Origin: Thysanoteuthis rhombus
Lineage: Eukaryota; Mollusca; Cephalopoda; Oegopsida; Thysanoteuthidae
DNA length: 64,000 nucleotides
Assembly: GCA_963457665.1 (NCBI GenBank)
Contig: OY735206.1
Location: 54,066,984-54,130,983 of the forward strand
Direction: 5' to 3'
Shown: one piece after another, positions 24,484-35,169 of the stretch
Layout of the letters: every line of letters starts with the position of its first letter
Numbering within the stretch: position 1 is the first letter of the stretch
Program-made: the position numbers and the translations under genes
The notes under the pieces: model-generated
The model's database searches: none
What the model saw: only the letters and a program-made list of their open reading frames with translations
What the model was told of the DNA's origin: nothing

Positions 24484-24940
24484 GTTGAAATGATCTCCCG
24501 TCGTTACACGATTAATATAATATTCAATTTAGAGAGGGTAAATAGAATAAACAATAAAAGAAAATGGGTCTGCTGCAGGTATCGGACCTGCCACATACTA
24601 TATAATATAACGCAATTCATAATTCATTCTGTCGGACTAAATATGTTCATTTCTTAGATACAAACTGTCACGTTGAAAGAGACGAAAAAGACCGAGAATA
24701 AGCAGTTGAAAGCAGTTATTTAGCCTTTGCATTACCGTCGGCTGGTTAGCACAATGGTAAGTGCATCGCTACGTTGAAGCAGCTATCCTATCGCGAGAAA
24801 GATCGATTCCTACAGCAGCCCCATATTGTTTATTCTAATTACGTTGTTTACTTTGAATGATGTCTTTACCGTGTAACGACGGGGGGATCATTTGAAATGA
24901 GAGTTTCTCTACAATAAAATGCAATATATAATTCATATAT
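24484..24940. mobile_element. Family D: tRNA-like element in a head-to-head pair
   Basis: A minus-strand partial module (24484-24600, beginning GAAATGATCTCCCGTCG and ending near TGCTGCAGG) meets a plus-strand full module (24600-24940). The full module has CGCAATTCATAATTC, CTGTCGGACTAAATATG, ACGTTGAAAGAGACG, then the tRNA-like body (24736-24820), then TTACGTTGTTTACTTTG, CGTGTAACGACGGGG and GATCATTTGAAATGAG. In the body, GGTTAGCACAATGGTAAG serves as A box and GATCGATTCC as B box. The outer ends are mutually inverted, so the whole can fold back. Copies elsewhere are at 22184, 41800, 46165, 55440, 58205 and 63030. Confidence 0.7.
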
Positions 24941-25387
24941 AAGTATATAATTGCAAATAGATGATAGATGAGCCAATGGCTTAGGAGTAATTTAAATGTT
25001 GTATATCAATGTAATCGATATTTTCACGCTCTGCGAACGACCTTGATTTTAAGGGTTCAATATTAAGCAGAAAAAGAAGTAAAATTGCGATATTTCAAAT
25101 GGTTTTACTAGTAAATCTTATGATAACAAGACTATCGTGATCATATAATCGGCCAATTTATTTCACAGAAGTCAAAATCGATGTGCATCTTTGAAACCAG
25201 CGCGTCTTCGATGCTGAGAAATACGATAATTCATTTTGTGAGTGATTTCTATTTCTAATTTCCAGGCAACATTTATTTTCTGCAGATTTTAAATATTATT
25301 ACAGTAAAGATGATTAAAGATTGAAATAGTAAAATAAAGGTTTTACTATTTAAACAAATCTTTAGAGACATTTCAAGTTGTGATTAT

Positions 25388-25465
25388 TTAGTAACAAGCC
25401 TGGGTACAGCTGGGTCAAACTCCCCTCCTGTTTCTCTTCCAACTGAAGATTATTATTGCAGCTTA
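25388..25465 (+). repeat. Dispersed repeat family E, copy 2
   Basis: AACAAGCCTGGG, GGGTCAAACTCCCCTCC and CCAACTGAAGATTATTATTGC match the reversed copy at 22390-22480. Confidence 0.5.
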
Positions 25466-25504
25466 AGCATTAATAATGATAAATAAATTCTTGAATATGT
25501 AATA

Positions 25505-25590
25505 TTTGACGATTTGGCTCAGTTGATAAAAAAGCCACATAATAATCACATTGTCGTGATTTCAAATCACTGTTGAGAAATTCTAATTTT
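25505..25590 (+). repeat. tRNA-derived SINE body
   Basis: An A-box-like TTTGGCTCAGTTGATAAAA and a B-box-like GATTTCAAATCACTG sit at tRNA spacing. They match the reversed bodies at 21870-22190. The arms do not pair well enough for a functional tRNA. Confidence 0.5.
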
Positions 25591-26029
25591 GTGTATCAGT
25601 TTGGTTTGACGTGACAGATGAGGATTGTTCTTATTCTTGTCGCAGGGAACTTGATATTATTACCAGCGATCCATCTAATTATTGGCGAGGCTCTAGGCAT
25701 AGAGCTCAAACTTTTAACTAGAGTTTGACAATAAGGTTGTGTTAAGTAATGTGAAAACTTGAAATTCGAACCAGATTGAAATAATACTAGCCTAGATAGA
25801 GAATAGAGATTCATGCACTAACAACTACTTATTATGATGAATTGATGTTATCGCTGGTGTAAAAATTAACTATTAATAGTAATTTTTATTATGATTATTA
25901 TTGCATGCATTTGCATCTGTAAATCAGATGTCAATAAATTCTTAAACCTTCTCCGAATTTCCAAACATAATCATCTGGACTCGTTAAGTTTTCACTCGAG
26001 TGGTTACTGGTGGCTTCTATTGGAGATCG

Positions 26030-26470
26030 AATGACAATTAAGTTTCCTCAATACCCCAGGACCTCAATATTATAGCTGGCCCCTAGCAATGGCTGTCATC
26101 TGGACGATCGTGGCTATTCTTCGGATTCCCACTTCACCAAGCCTCTTTGCTAGGTTCTTCAAGACTGTTCCCTGGGCTCTATTGACACTACTGTTATTTT
26201 CATGTTCCACATTCTCCTCGGTTCTCTGGGGCAAGGTCTAGTTTTTCACACACCCCACCCCTGCTTCACCAAGTGGTCTACTGGAACAGTGAAATCCACT
26301 ATCTGATACTTGCTTTTCCTTCTTTAACCAGATCTGGTCTTCTAGCCTGGATGGAATCTCAAATGAAACACCTGGAGGATTTTATGTGTTTTGTTCTCAA
26401 GGACCAATTCTGGTCTGAGCATATATTAACGGTTAGAACGGTGAAAATGCAATCGATTGTATAGTTACAA
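26030..26470 (-). mobile_element. LINE 3' coding relic with restriction-like endonuclease motifs, fragment 2
   Basis: On the minus strand, across several frames, one reads KILQVF, then IQARRPDLV, then YQIVDFTVPVDHLV, and lastly AQGTVLKNLAKRLGEVGI. The order KILWDF, RRPDLV, IVDFAVP-D and GALGTV-K-L-LE-IGI is the conserved tail after the reverse transcriptase in a group of animal non-LTR elements. The RPD...VD pattern resembles the PD-(D/E)XK-type restriction-like endonuclease of R2/NeSL-like LINEs. The clade is my inference. Stops and frameshifts show it is dead. Confidence 0.6.
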
Positions 26471-26649
26471 GTGGATCTTCCACCCCACCCAGCGACGCCC
26501 GTCCTTGTACTATTTCTGAGCTAATTTGCTGCACTCGCTCATTTGGTCTATCCATTATTAGTGGTAGCATTAGTAGTAGCATTAGTAGTAGCAGTAGTCT
26601 TTGAAATTTCACACCAGTAGTAAATGTATGCTTTTATAGGAGTAACTTC

Positions 26650-26960
26650 AAATCTTCTCAGTACTCAAGCACACTCTTAGGTATTCTGTATTGTTGTCGT
26701 CTGGACGACTTCGATTCTTCACTGGATTTCAAGTTCTTCCAATCTCTTTGCGAGGATCTCCTGGACTGTTCCAAATGTGCCAGTAATGATGGGCACATTT
26801 ATCACTCTCGTGTTCAAAAATTAAATTTTACACTGTGGTCTGCTGGAACAGCGATATCCACAATATGACAAGTTTCCTTTTCCCTGATCAAAATGACTAG
26901 ATCTTGCCGTCTGAATTGAGTCGTCTATTTGAATTTAAAAGTCCCAGAGAATTTTAGGGT
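26650..26960 (-). mobile_element. LINE 3' coding relic, fragment 3 (tandem to fragment 2)
   Basis: The minus strand reads KILWDF-stop-IQIDDSIQ, then after a frame change RRQDLVILIREKE, HIVDIAVPADHSV, and finally GTFGTVQEILAKRLEEL. The catalytic-type RRPD is RRQD here. It has the same orientation and domain span as the neighbour at 26030-26470, so two separate copies or a duplication lie in series, 180 bases apart. Confidence 0.6.
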
Positions 26961-27717
26961 TTATCATTCTCTAAATAAAACATTTTATCCTTTTAGTATA
27001 ATCTACACTGTTAGCCCGGTCATTACGCTCTGATTAGTCAATTGGTCAAAAACTGACTAATCACGAGAGAGATCATTTCGGGACGCAGAGATTCAAGCAA
27101 AAGACAGGCTTCAAGACTGTTTAGTGAAGCGGTAATTCATTTCCTAGCGAATGTGTATATACTAACATTCAAATGAAACTATTTTGGCTCAAAAACTGAT
27201 ATTAATTAAAGTAACGGAAGAGAAGCCACCAGGAACTGACACTCGTTGAATTTCATTGATTTTGAAACTGTTAAAACGAACATTTTGCAATTTATCGGAT
27301 ACTCTCTGCACACACTGAATAATTCTATGATCATTTATTTGTATGTACGAATGAAACATCTGTTTAGTTTTGTAGGTCGTTGTTTAGAGTCGGTTTTTTT
27401 ACGAATCAATATCGATCGTATTTTTTATTTTCCTTGTAATTCATCTACAACTCAACTAACAAACAAAAGATAGCTTTCAACCGTCAGATTGATTTTTTGC
27501 ACAATTGATCATGTATATTTATGTACAGTAAATGCAAAAAGTATATGATAAATTTCAAAAAGTTCTTTTAAATATATTTGTAAATCTTCGGAGTTGAAAG
27601 AATTTTTACTAAAGATTTTGTTATTATTATCTTTGATCCAAATGCTGTCCGTTCTTGAGCCGCGTAAGCATCTTAAACTGAACTTTTTTAAATGTATCAG
27701 ATACCCTTTGGATTCAA

Positions 27718-27720
27718 TAC

Positions 27721-27762
<42 letters not shown>

Positions 27763-27763
27763 A
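27718..27763 (+). repeat. (ATCT)n microsatellite
   Basis: About eleven tetranucleotide units. Confidence 0.96.
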
Positions 27764-28258
27764 TCTCTGGTTAGAAAGCATTTAGTAAAAACAGAGACAT
27801 AATGAAAAACAAATCGGCAATAAGCTTGAGACGTATATTGTACTATCAATGAATAATATCAGCTATGACAGACGGATGCAGAACTTAGAAACTAACAAAA
27901 TCACTTGAAAACAAACTTGGGGAAAAAAAAGTCACATAAAGAGCAGTATTAAGAATGACACTAAGACATAGAAAAAGATTTAGACGAATCCCCAAGTGGA
28001 CCAAATTGAAATATATCATACAAGTAATTTTAAAAAATAATAATGAAGATGGACTGTACACTTCGCAAGAGGGAAGGACAATACTGTAATTCGTTCACGA
28101 AGTCAAACTATATGGTTCTCTGTAATTGTGTTTGTGTGTACGCTTGACTGTGTAACAGGGGGGACAAAGTAAGACAAATTCAACTGACAGCACCACCAGC
28201 AGCCATTTATCCGAGACTTAACAGCTTATCTATTTTTATCAGCTGTAGTATTGTGAAC

Positions 28259-28658
28259 CAGCCCTTCTCGAACTAGGAATTGAGACCCTAATGAGGGTTG
28301 CGTGAAGATTTTGAGGCTTTAAGAGAAATATCAAGATCAGTTATGTGAGTTTGTTTTGTTTTGTTTTTAATCTCAGATATTTACTCCTATAGGTGCTTAT
28401 TATGAAATGACTCAATGTTATTCAATAATTCTTTTATACAAATTTCGTTTCGGTTTCATTTTAGGATTTTTTTTCATAATAAACAATAAACTACGTAATA
28501 ATTATTTTGCAATTTTTTTTGGGGGGGGATGAAGTTAATTAGTTTCTATGTTCAGTTACAGCAATATTATGACTAAAGATAAATAATGCTGAGTGAGGGG
28601 TCGCGGGAACATTTGTCTCGGTCACAAATTTAAAAAAAAATAGGTAGGAGAAGCCCTG
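28259..28658 (+). mobile_element. hAT-type MITE, copy 2
   Basis: The element starts CAGCCCTTCTCGAACTAGG and ends with the reverse of CAGGGCTTCTCC. It is flanked by a decayed 8-base duplication (ttgtgaac / ctgtaaat, five of eight identical). The interior repeats that of 5490-5904 in reverse, for example TCAATGTTATTCAATAATTC, TACAAATTTCGTTTCGG and GTTCAGTTACAGCAA. It is about 400 bases long and has no transposase. Confidence 0.78.
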
Positions 28659-29439
28659 CTGTAAATTTTTACCATTTGTTCCCAACTACTGTTTGCCTTC
28701 ATCTTATTTTTTCAGTTGATTTTTAGGTTATGATTTTCTCTTACCAGTAAAACCAAAAAACATTAAAAATTCAGTTTCTGAGTAGGGTTTTTTTTTGTGT
28801 TTCCAATCGATCAATAACACCTTTGGATAAGTGCCAGTTGTTGTGAAAGATAATTTTTGGGATGCAAATCACGATATAACTATAATGTAACTATAACTAG
28901 AAACTCACTATTCGATTTTGTACGACCATCTGAAATCATTCTTAAAAAATGTAGCAATTTTTCCGAATATAATCTTAAAAAATGATATACGCTGCCATTG
29001 TGGATGATATCAGGTTTTGCCATTTTTGCCCACCTTCGGTAGTCTCATGAGATGCTCGTAAATTTAAGCGGTCTTTCATCATACATGAGTTACGAAAACT
29101 GACAATATCCACTTGACATTTGATCTGTTTTGACAGCTTACAGACACCCATTGTATACGTATTTTTCACAAAATTTTATTTTTCAAAATTCATCGAACTA
29201 ATCATTAAAACTAATTTTGGTCAAATCCTATTTATCTATAACGACTACTTTACTTTTCGAAGATTTTTAATTACAGAGTTTGAAGTTTCCTCTCAGCAGA
29301 CATTTATCATAGTGCAATCGAGGTTAATTTTGTTTGACGAAATGTAACAATAAAACAGTCGAAAACATTCTTCAAGTATGCAAAAGTAACCTTTATTTCT
29401 CACTAGTAGATAATCATGAAAAACTTACAGACATACTTT

Positions 29440-29600
29440 AATTTCTATGAGATGATCGTTCATGATAACAAAACAGTGAATTCCTTTCGGCACGAGCGTC
29501 CCTAATTTCAAATGGTGGGTAGGGAATATTTTTTTATCAGCAAAATTGTAACTTTTAAATGGATGTTGATTGTTACGGACAGAAAAACAATAAACTCTTT
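29440..29600 (-). repeat. Dispersed repeat family A, copy 4
   Basis: Reversed, it carries the AAAAATATTCCCTACCCACCATTTGAAATT block followed by the GGGAC-CTCGTGCCGAAAGG segment seen in copy 5 as an AACTATAGATTC block. It lacks the leading TTCTTGG block. Confidence 0.5.
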
Positions 29601-29639
29601 CATTTAAAAATAACAATTTCATTATACAAGTAGATTGAA

Positions 29640-29920
29640 TTAGCATGACTTTATATCAAACTATTGATACTGGGAGGTCTGATGAGGATTGAATCCGCTA
29701 ACAAAAGGCAGCAAGATGAGCTTTCTGATCATTGCTATACAACATACGTCCCGATTCGTTTTTTTTATCTCATATTTTTTATTGACGGCAGTTTGGTATA
29801 AGATCATCGATAGTGGAAGATTCTATGAAGATCAGACCCACTTACAACGTCCAGCTAGTTTAGCTTGCTGGTCATTGCTATACCACATGCATCCTGATCC
29901 ATTTTTTTTAATATGATCTT
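29640..29920. repeat. Local duplication, two units of ~130 bp
   Basis: GATCATTGCTATACAACATACGTCC is followed about 140 bases later by GGTCATTGCTATACCACATGCATCC. Each is preceded by a GAAGAT/GAGGATTGA-type B-box-like word and followed by a poly-T run. The pair sits between two reversed family A copies, so the whole A-plus-unit block may have duplicated. Confidence 0.5.
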
Positions 29921-29954
29921 CCAGCTAATCCTAGTAAAAATAAATCTCGAATAT

Positions 29955-30125
29955 ATTTGGATTTCTATAAGATGCGATTTTTTAGCTAAATTAATTCTGA
30001 ATTCGTTTACCTGGATGAATCTATAGTTTCAAACAGTGAGTAGGTATTTTTACTTGCCAAATTGATACCATTGAGCGGAAGAGTCCAGTGTTACGGTCAC
30101 CGAACCCAAGAAAATTGAATTGTTC
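29955..30125 (-). repeat. Dispersed repeat family A, copy 5
   Basis: Reversed, it reads TTTTCTTGGGTTCGGTGACC, GTAACACTGGACTCTTCC, CAATGGTATCAATTTGG and AAAAATACCTACTCAC. This is the clearest version of the family's leading end. Confidence 0.6.
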
Positions 30126-30461
30126 ATTTGTAGAGTAGTTTACTAACTCAATGATATTTTTCGCCATTATATTTTGGGGCCAGAGGAGTCTGCTGTATGC
30201 ACAAAAAGGCATTTGCCTCCCCCTATATTAGGTCTTCTCATTGAGGATGCAGATGTTTGAAAGTTGGTTCCCTATGGAGAGGCTGGGAATCATGGGGTCG
30301 TTATTAACAATGACAGCTCAGGTACTCCCTAGTCTCTTACTTGACAACCAACATACGTTAATATCTTTCGCTCACCCCCTGTATTTTTGCCCCTGAAAAG
30401 TGACAGTGGACGTCCATGTTTGGGGCTATATATGCGAAATATGAACGATATATCTGGTGTA

Positions 30462-30580
<119 letters not shown>

Positions 30581-30979
30581 GAGCGGTGCATGCGTGAACA
30601 CGATTGAGATAAGGCACAATAAAAACGGAGCAGGTTATAGTGAAGGTTATAGTGTTTCCATACATCGTACTGGTAGCAACAATGAAACAGTTACTATGGT
30701 AATCATCATAGCATCGATGATATATTGAATAAATAGAGTTCGGTTCCAATGCCGAAGAGTAATAATATAATTCAATTATGTATTGCTTATATTTGTTTGT
30801 ACATCGGTTGCCGGTTAGGAACAGGTCTTTAATTTTCAGGTCATAGAGATATATATTTGGTGTAGCGTAGTACAGCAATCAGCAAAAATGGTTTGTAGGG
30901 ATTCATTGAGGCTGCGCTATGTAAATCCTTCAAAATAAGAAAAGCCAGCTTTGAAAATTAGCATTCAAAATCCAGGTTT

Positions 30980-31185
30980 TCACTAGGGATCGGAAAATGG
31001 AAGCGGAAAACCGAGTTTGAATTCTGGTTGTTGATGTTCATTTAGTGCTAATAGTGTTGGAAAAGCAAGTCATTGATTCATGCGCTTTTTTGCATGCACT
31101 ACGTTCGCATAGTATAAAGGTTAGAATATCTGCCTCGCATGCAAAAGGTTCACGGTTCGATCCTTGGCATGAGCGACAATTTTCA
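30980..31185 (+). repeat. SINE pair with tRNA-like body
   Basis: The first part (30980-31080) matches the SINE at 20495-20600. It is followed at about 31105-31180 by a second tRNA-like body: AGTATAAAGGTTAGA as A box, an anticodon-loop-like CTCGCAT, and GGTTCGATCC as B box. The T stem and acceptor do not pair well, so it is a tRNA-derived element and not an active tRNA. Confidence 0.55.
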
Positions 31186-31785
31186 CTGTGTACTCAGCAG
31201 CTAATTGAGTGCACTCCCAGCTTTGGCAGACTTGCATGTCAAAAGGGTGGCCGTAAAAGCTTATGAAACTTGCAAGGATCACAAAGTAACCGACCGTTCA
31301 TACTCCCACCTTTACACTTACAACGATAAAGAATTCTAAGATCATCAGAAGAAAATTTTCTCTATTTACTTATCTATTTTCATGATAAAAGCAACAAAAA
31401 AAGGAGGAACCACGATTCAATTCTTTAGATCAAGAATTGACGCTCGGGTTAACGTGAACATAACAGAAAATGCAAAGATTCAAACGGCATTTTAATCAAG
31501 TCCGTATTTTAAAAACCAAACGAACCACACATGCATACTGACAACTACGCTTTCGTGCACGTGTGTGTGTGTGTGTGGTTGTGCGTGTGTGTGTCTATAC
31601 GTGTGCGATCTGTTTGAAAAAAAAATGAATATTTATATATATATACTAGCTGGAGTAACCGGGAAGCAAACAATAACTTATGAAAATTTTCATAAAACTG
31701 AATAAGGTAGGTGAGGGATTGTGCGAACTCTTCACCCGGTCGGAAACACGCACACTCAAAATAACTTCAAATGTAACAACACTTC

Positions 31786-31788
<3 letters not shown>

Positions 31789-31838
<50 letters not shown>

Positions 31839-31840
31839 CA

Positions 31841-31920
<80 letters not shown>

Positions 31921-31941
31921 CAATATATATATATATATATA
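31789..31941. repeat. (TA)n arrays with AGCAA interruptions
   Basis: Three TA blocks are separated by two identical TAGCAATA interruptions. The last abuts the Penelope-like relic. Confidence 0.96.
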
Positions 31942-31944
31942 TTA

Positions 31945-32165
31945 TTGCGTCTTCCACTGACAGCTGTTTCGTTGTATTACAACTCTTCAGTGTGGCTATA
32001 GACTATCCATTATCCCGTCCAGTACCACGAGGTAGGATTGAAACTTTTGCAGATCTGGAGGCTGGTATCCTAACTCTATGCGAGAGAACTAGATGGCTGA
32101 ATTTAAGCGATATATTTATTTAGCTTATGTTCCCCGTCCACTGGAGTGCTCTATTCCTATGGTAA
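31945..32165 (-). mobile_element. Penelope-like element terminal relic, copy 1
   Basis: This shares ordered blocks with 54335-54560 (same strand) and 53770-53990 (opposite strand). They are the hammerhead-like segment, CTATAGACTATCCATTATC, CAGTACCACGAGGTAGGAT, GAGGCTG-TATC, a CGATATATTTAT block and CCCCGTCCACTGGAGTGCTC. The end of each copy beyond the ribozyme motif runs straight into a (TA)n array. Assignment to Penelope-like elements rests on the ribozyme and the end structure, because no coding part is left. Confidence 0.6.
31954..31995 (-). ncRNA. Hammerhead ribozyme motif 2 (best preserved)
   Basis: On the minus strand the stem I strand CCACA is followed by the core CTGAAGA. Stem II GTTGT/ACAAC closes over the loop AAT, then comes GAAA, a palindromic stem III CAGCTG, UC completing the GUC cleavage triplet, and the second stem I strand AGTGG. 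All invariant core bases (CUGANGA, GAAA, UH) are intact. The only flaw is an A-A opposition at the first stem I pair. In the related copy at 54347 that position is a proper U-A pair. The six-base self-complementary stem III would favour action as a dimer. Confidence 0.75.
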
Positions 32166-32859
32166 TGGAGAGAAAGAGAGAGAAAAGGAAGGGGGGAGAG
32201 TGAGTGAGAGAAAGAGAGTGGTATATGCTCATACACGTGCACATGGTTGGTTTAGTTTTTTAAATACGTATACACGTGTGTGTGTTAGTCTGTGCTTGAG
32301 TGTGCAAGTAGTTGATTAGGGTTTTAAATACGTATTGCATTATATGTGTATGTACATATGTGAGTATATCTGTAGTTATTTATTTTCAATACGTATATAC
32401 GTGTGTATGTTTGCATGTATGCGTGTGAGAAGTCGGTTTGGGTTTTTAAAAAAGTGTATTCCTTTATATTTGTATGTACATATGTAAGTATCTGTGTGCT
32501 TGATTTAGTCTTTAAGATATCCATATCTTTAAAGTATATACAGGAAGACAAAAAAGAGACCTCATCTGGTGACCATGTCAAACCGATTGCTTTAGCGAAA
32601 TTACAAAATTCTTTTCATTTTCACATTAGATAATAATCAATTATTTTCGGAATTTGAATTGACAATGAGAAGACTGTACTCAATAAATTTTATTTTTGTT
32701 CCAATCACAAAGTGGATATTTACATGAATTTCATTGACGTAATTATCTATAGGAGACAAAGGATTTAACCTATAATGACTTTGTTTTCTTTTGTAGAACG
32801 TTAATGTTACTTGTCAGATACGCGCTGTCTTTCAATAGTGCTGCCAAAAAGAAATTTAG

Positions 32860-33060
32860 AGAAATTATCTACACACGCATTCACTTACTTAAATACTACC
32901 CCATCCACCACAAGTCACAGACCACTTGTAGAGACACCAGTTTCTTGTACAACCTCCTCATTTCTTGACTATGCCCGGTTTGGGCGAAACGTCGATATTA
33001 AAGATATATTTGGACAGCAAACCTTCTGATATTGTCATTTCACTATCATACATATATATA
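32860..33060 (+). mobile_element. Penelope-like element end relic
   Basis: A short stretch surrounding hammerhead-like motif 3, with the characteristic GGCGAAACGTCGATATTAAAG word. No coding part or second copy was found in the window. Confidence 0.4.
32962..32996 (+). ncRNA. Hammerhead-ribozyme-like motif 3, decayed core
   Basis: Stem II is perfect (GCCC, loop GGTTT, GGGC), followed by GAAA, the two-base stem III CG and the cleavage triplet GUC. Two stem I pairs remain (G-C, A-U). The first core segment has decayed to TTGACTA, which breaks invariant bases, so it should be inactive. Confidence 0.5.
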
Positions 33061-33119
33061 GCAACTAAAATTTCTTCAATTAAGTCTTTTGTTTTATTTA
33101 TTCCACTTGAGCTGAAGCC

Positions 33120-33345
33120 CGACCTGCAAATTATATTAATGTTCTTTCTACTTTTCCAGTGTATTATGCCGTCTTTCGGCCTTTTGAATGCATTATGTCA
33201 TATGTTTTCTTATGGCTTGTTCAAATGTATTTTTATACAGTTTTCTTGCTTTTCAAATGTATTGTGTTATACATTGTCTTTCTACTTTTTAATATATTGT
33301 GTTATTCATTGTCTTACTTCTTTTAATGAAAAGTTCTTAAGTGGT
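33120..33345 (+). repeat. Decayed ~55-bp minisatellite
   Basis: Three to four loose repeats of a unit containing TTTCAAATGTATTGTGTTATACATTGTC can be followed. The open frame across them (32965-33357) is hydrophobic by composition only. Confidence 0.4.
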
Positions 33346-33544
33346 TATACAGTCTGATTTTTTCAGGACTAAAAAACTTAGCGTTTCTATTGAGAATTAT
33401 AATGCATTTAAAATTGTGGGTGTATTTTCAATTAAAAATATGTGATTTCATCTGTGGGAATGTCAAAAATAACTCGACTTAATCGCTTTTTAACATATCA
33501 GTCTGGTTCATTTTAAAACATACCTCTGCTAACACTATTATCAG

Positions 33545-34345
33545 GGCAAATAATTGTTTAAGGATCCACCCCAAATCTAATCGGATCTTTCCTAGCCTAG
33601 TGTCCACCCTTCCTCAAAATATCATTGAAATTCCTCATGAAGTTTTTGGGATTTTGTGTGCACAAACATTACATTTTGGCGATATTATGTGCTTTGGACA
33701 TATAAGTACAACGCATGAGGAGTAATTGTGCATGGATCTGCTAAAAAATTTGATATATTCTTACGTATTCTATCAATCATCTTTCCACAAAATATAATTG
33801 AAATTTATTGAGAACTCTTTGGGATATCGTGTGAACAGTCATGTGCGTATACATAACTGTAATTGAGAAGATTAGTCCAAAAATAACCTCCTCTTTCTTG
33901 TCCCATTTCCCACCCTTCCACAAAATGTTATTGGTATCCATTCAGTACTTTCGGAGATATCGAGTGGACAGACATTGAATTTGGGCGATTTCATGTGGTT
34001 TAAACAAATAATTACGACGAAGAGGAGATGATTCTGCATTGATATCATTGAAATTCATTGTGAAAATCTGGAGATATCTCACGGACAGAAAAAAACAAAA
34101 TTGACAATATCATGTTGTTTTTACATATTGCTGCAACGTTGGGGAGATAATTATGCATGGATCCGCTTCAAAATTCAATCAATTCTTTCATAGCCTATTA
34201 TACATCCTTCCAGAAAATTTAATTGAAATTTATTGAGAATTTCTGATTATATCGTGTGAACAGGCATGAGCATATAGATAAATGCAATTGAAAAGAAAAC
34301 GGGAAAATACCTCTCCATCAAGAGAAAATTCCTGTATCTGCCCCA
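33545..34345 (+). repeat. Decayed tandem repeat, unit ~130-170 bp, about five copies
   Basis: Each unit carries TTTC-TAGCCTA-T, then CATCCTTCCACAAAATAT, ATTGAAATTCATTGAGAA and ATATCGTGTGAACAGACAT. Anchors lie near 33608, 33779, 33909, 34041 and 34205. Similar text (a CCTTCC..AA-TTTCAT..AAATC.GTTCA..TTTTTGAGATATCGTG pattern) is widespread in invertebrate repeats as I remember it, but I cannot name the family. Confidence 0.65.
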
Positions 34346-35169
34346 ATTCTTTCCTAGTCCATATACGTTAAACTAATTCCTTAGTTTGCGTCCTATTTGT
34401 TTTTTGGGGAAAAAAACTGAAGGTGAGAAAACTATCTTATTCACTGGTCCACCTTTCCTGAATATTTTGATCAATCGTACTTCAGCATGACATGCAGCCA
34501 AGAGACATGGTGGTTTCTATTGGTTGACTAACTAGCCCTGTTTCTCTCTTTTTAAGGATTCATGGAATAAGCATCGAAGTAGGAATCGAGGCAAATGTCT
34601 AACTGCGATTCCATCATTATATCATCGTATCAGATAATTCCTTTAGATAGCTGTATTAATTCAATAAAATCTCATTCAAAGCGGAAGCATATTGACTGGT
34701 AACTTTTTTAATTGGTACACTAAAATCTATGTTAGAATGAGCATGAATATCACCAGAACTTGGGAACCGACAACTAAAATCATCAACATCAATTTACTCA
34801 ACATCAACATAGGATTCTTTATTTTTTAAGTTGGTCTTGCTGTCTCGCTGGCTGATTGGTTGGCCGTGTATGTATCATGCGTACAGGCTGCACCAATGGA
34901 ACTAGAAGGATGAACATTTAAACACTTACTTCTTATTATGTATGGAAAAAAGCTCTTTTATCGTTCTTAAATTTTCTTAATGATAGACTTATAGTGGGGA
35001 TTCAGTTAACAATGTAAGTGTATACTAAATTGGTCTCTTAGCTTGTGTTCATGATTGTTTTGTTTTTTAAATTTGTACTCTTTTTGTTATCACCACCCAA
35101 CAAAAGGTGAGAGAAGTAACATATTCATAGATCACACCTTTCCCAATCTTTTAATTTTCTCCTCTGTCT

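Noticed and set aside
24736..24820. Genuine tRNA gene
   Set aside because: A and B boxes are present, but acceptor, D and T arms do not pair properly and the sequence recurs as a dispersed element.
29679..29705. CTGATGAGGATTGAATCC as an eighth hammerhead
   Set aside because: Core and stem II would fit, but GAAA is absent (GCTAA) and no stem I partner follows. It also coincides with a B-box-like word of a local duplication.
31105..31180. Genuine tRNA gene with an Ala-like anticodon loop
   Set aside because: The T stem has several non-pairing positions and no acceptor stem is found. It is better explained as a SINE body.
32965..33357. 130-residue hydrophobic frame
   Set aside because: It spans the Penelope-like relic and a T-rich minisatellite. 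The hydrophobicity follows from composition.
33545..34345. CRISPR array
   Set aside because: Repeat units are far too long and too diverged, spacing is irregular, and the sequence is eukaryotic.
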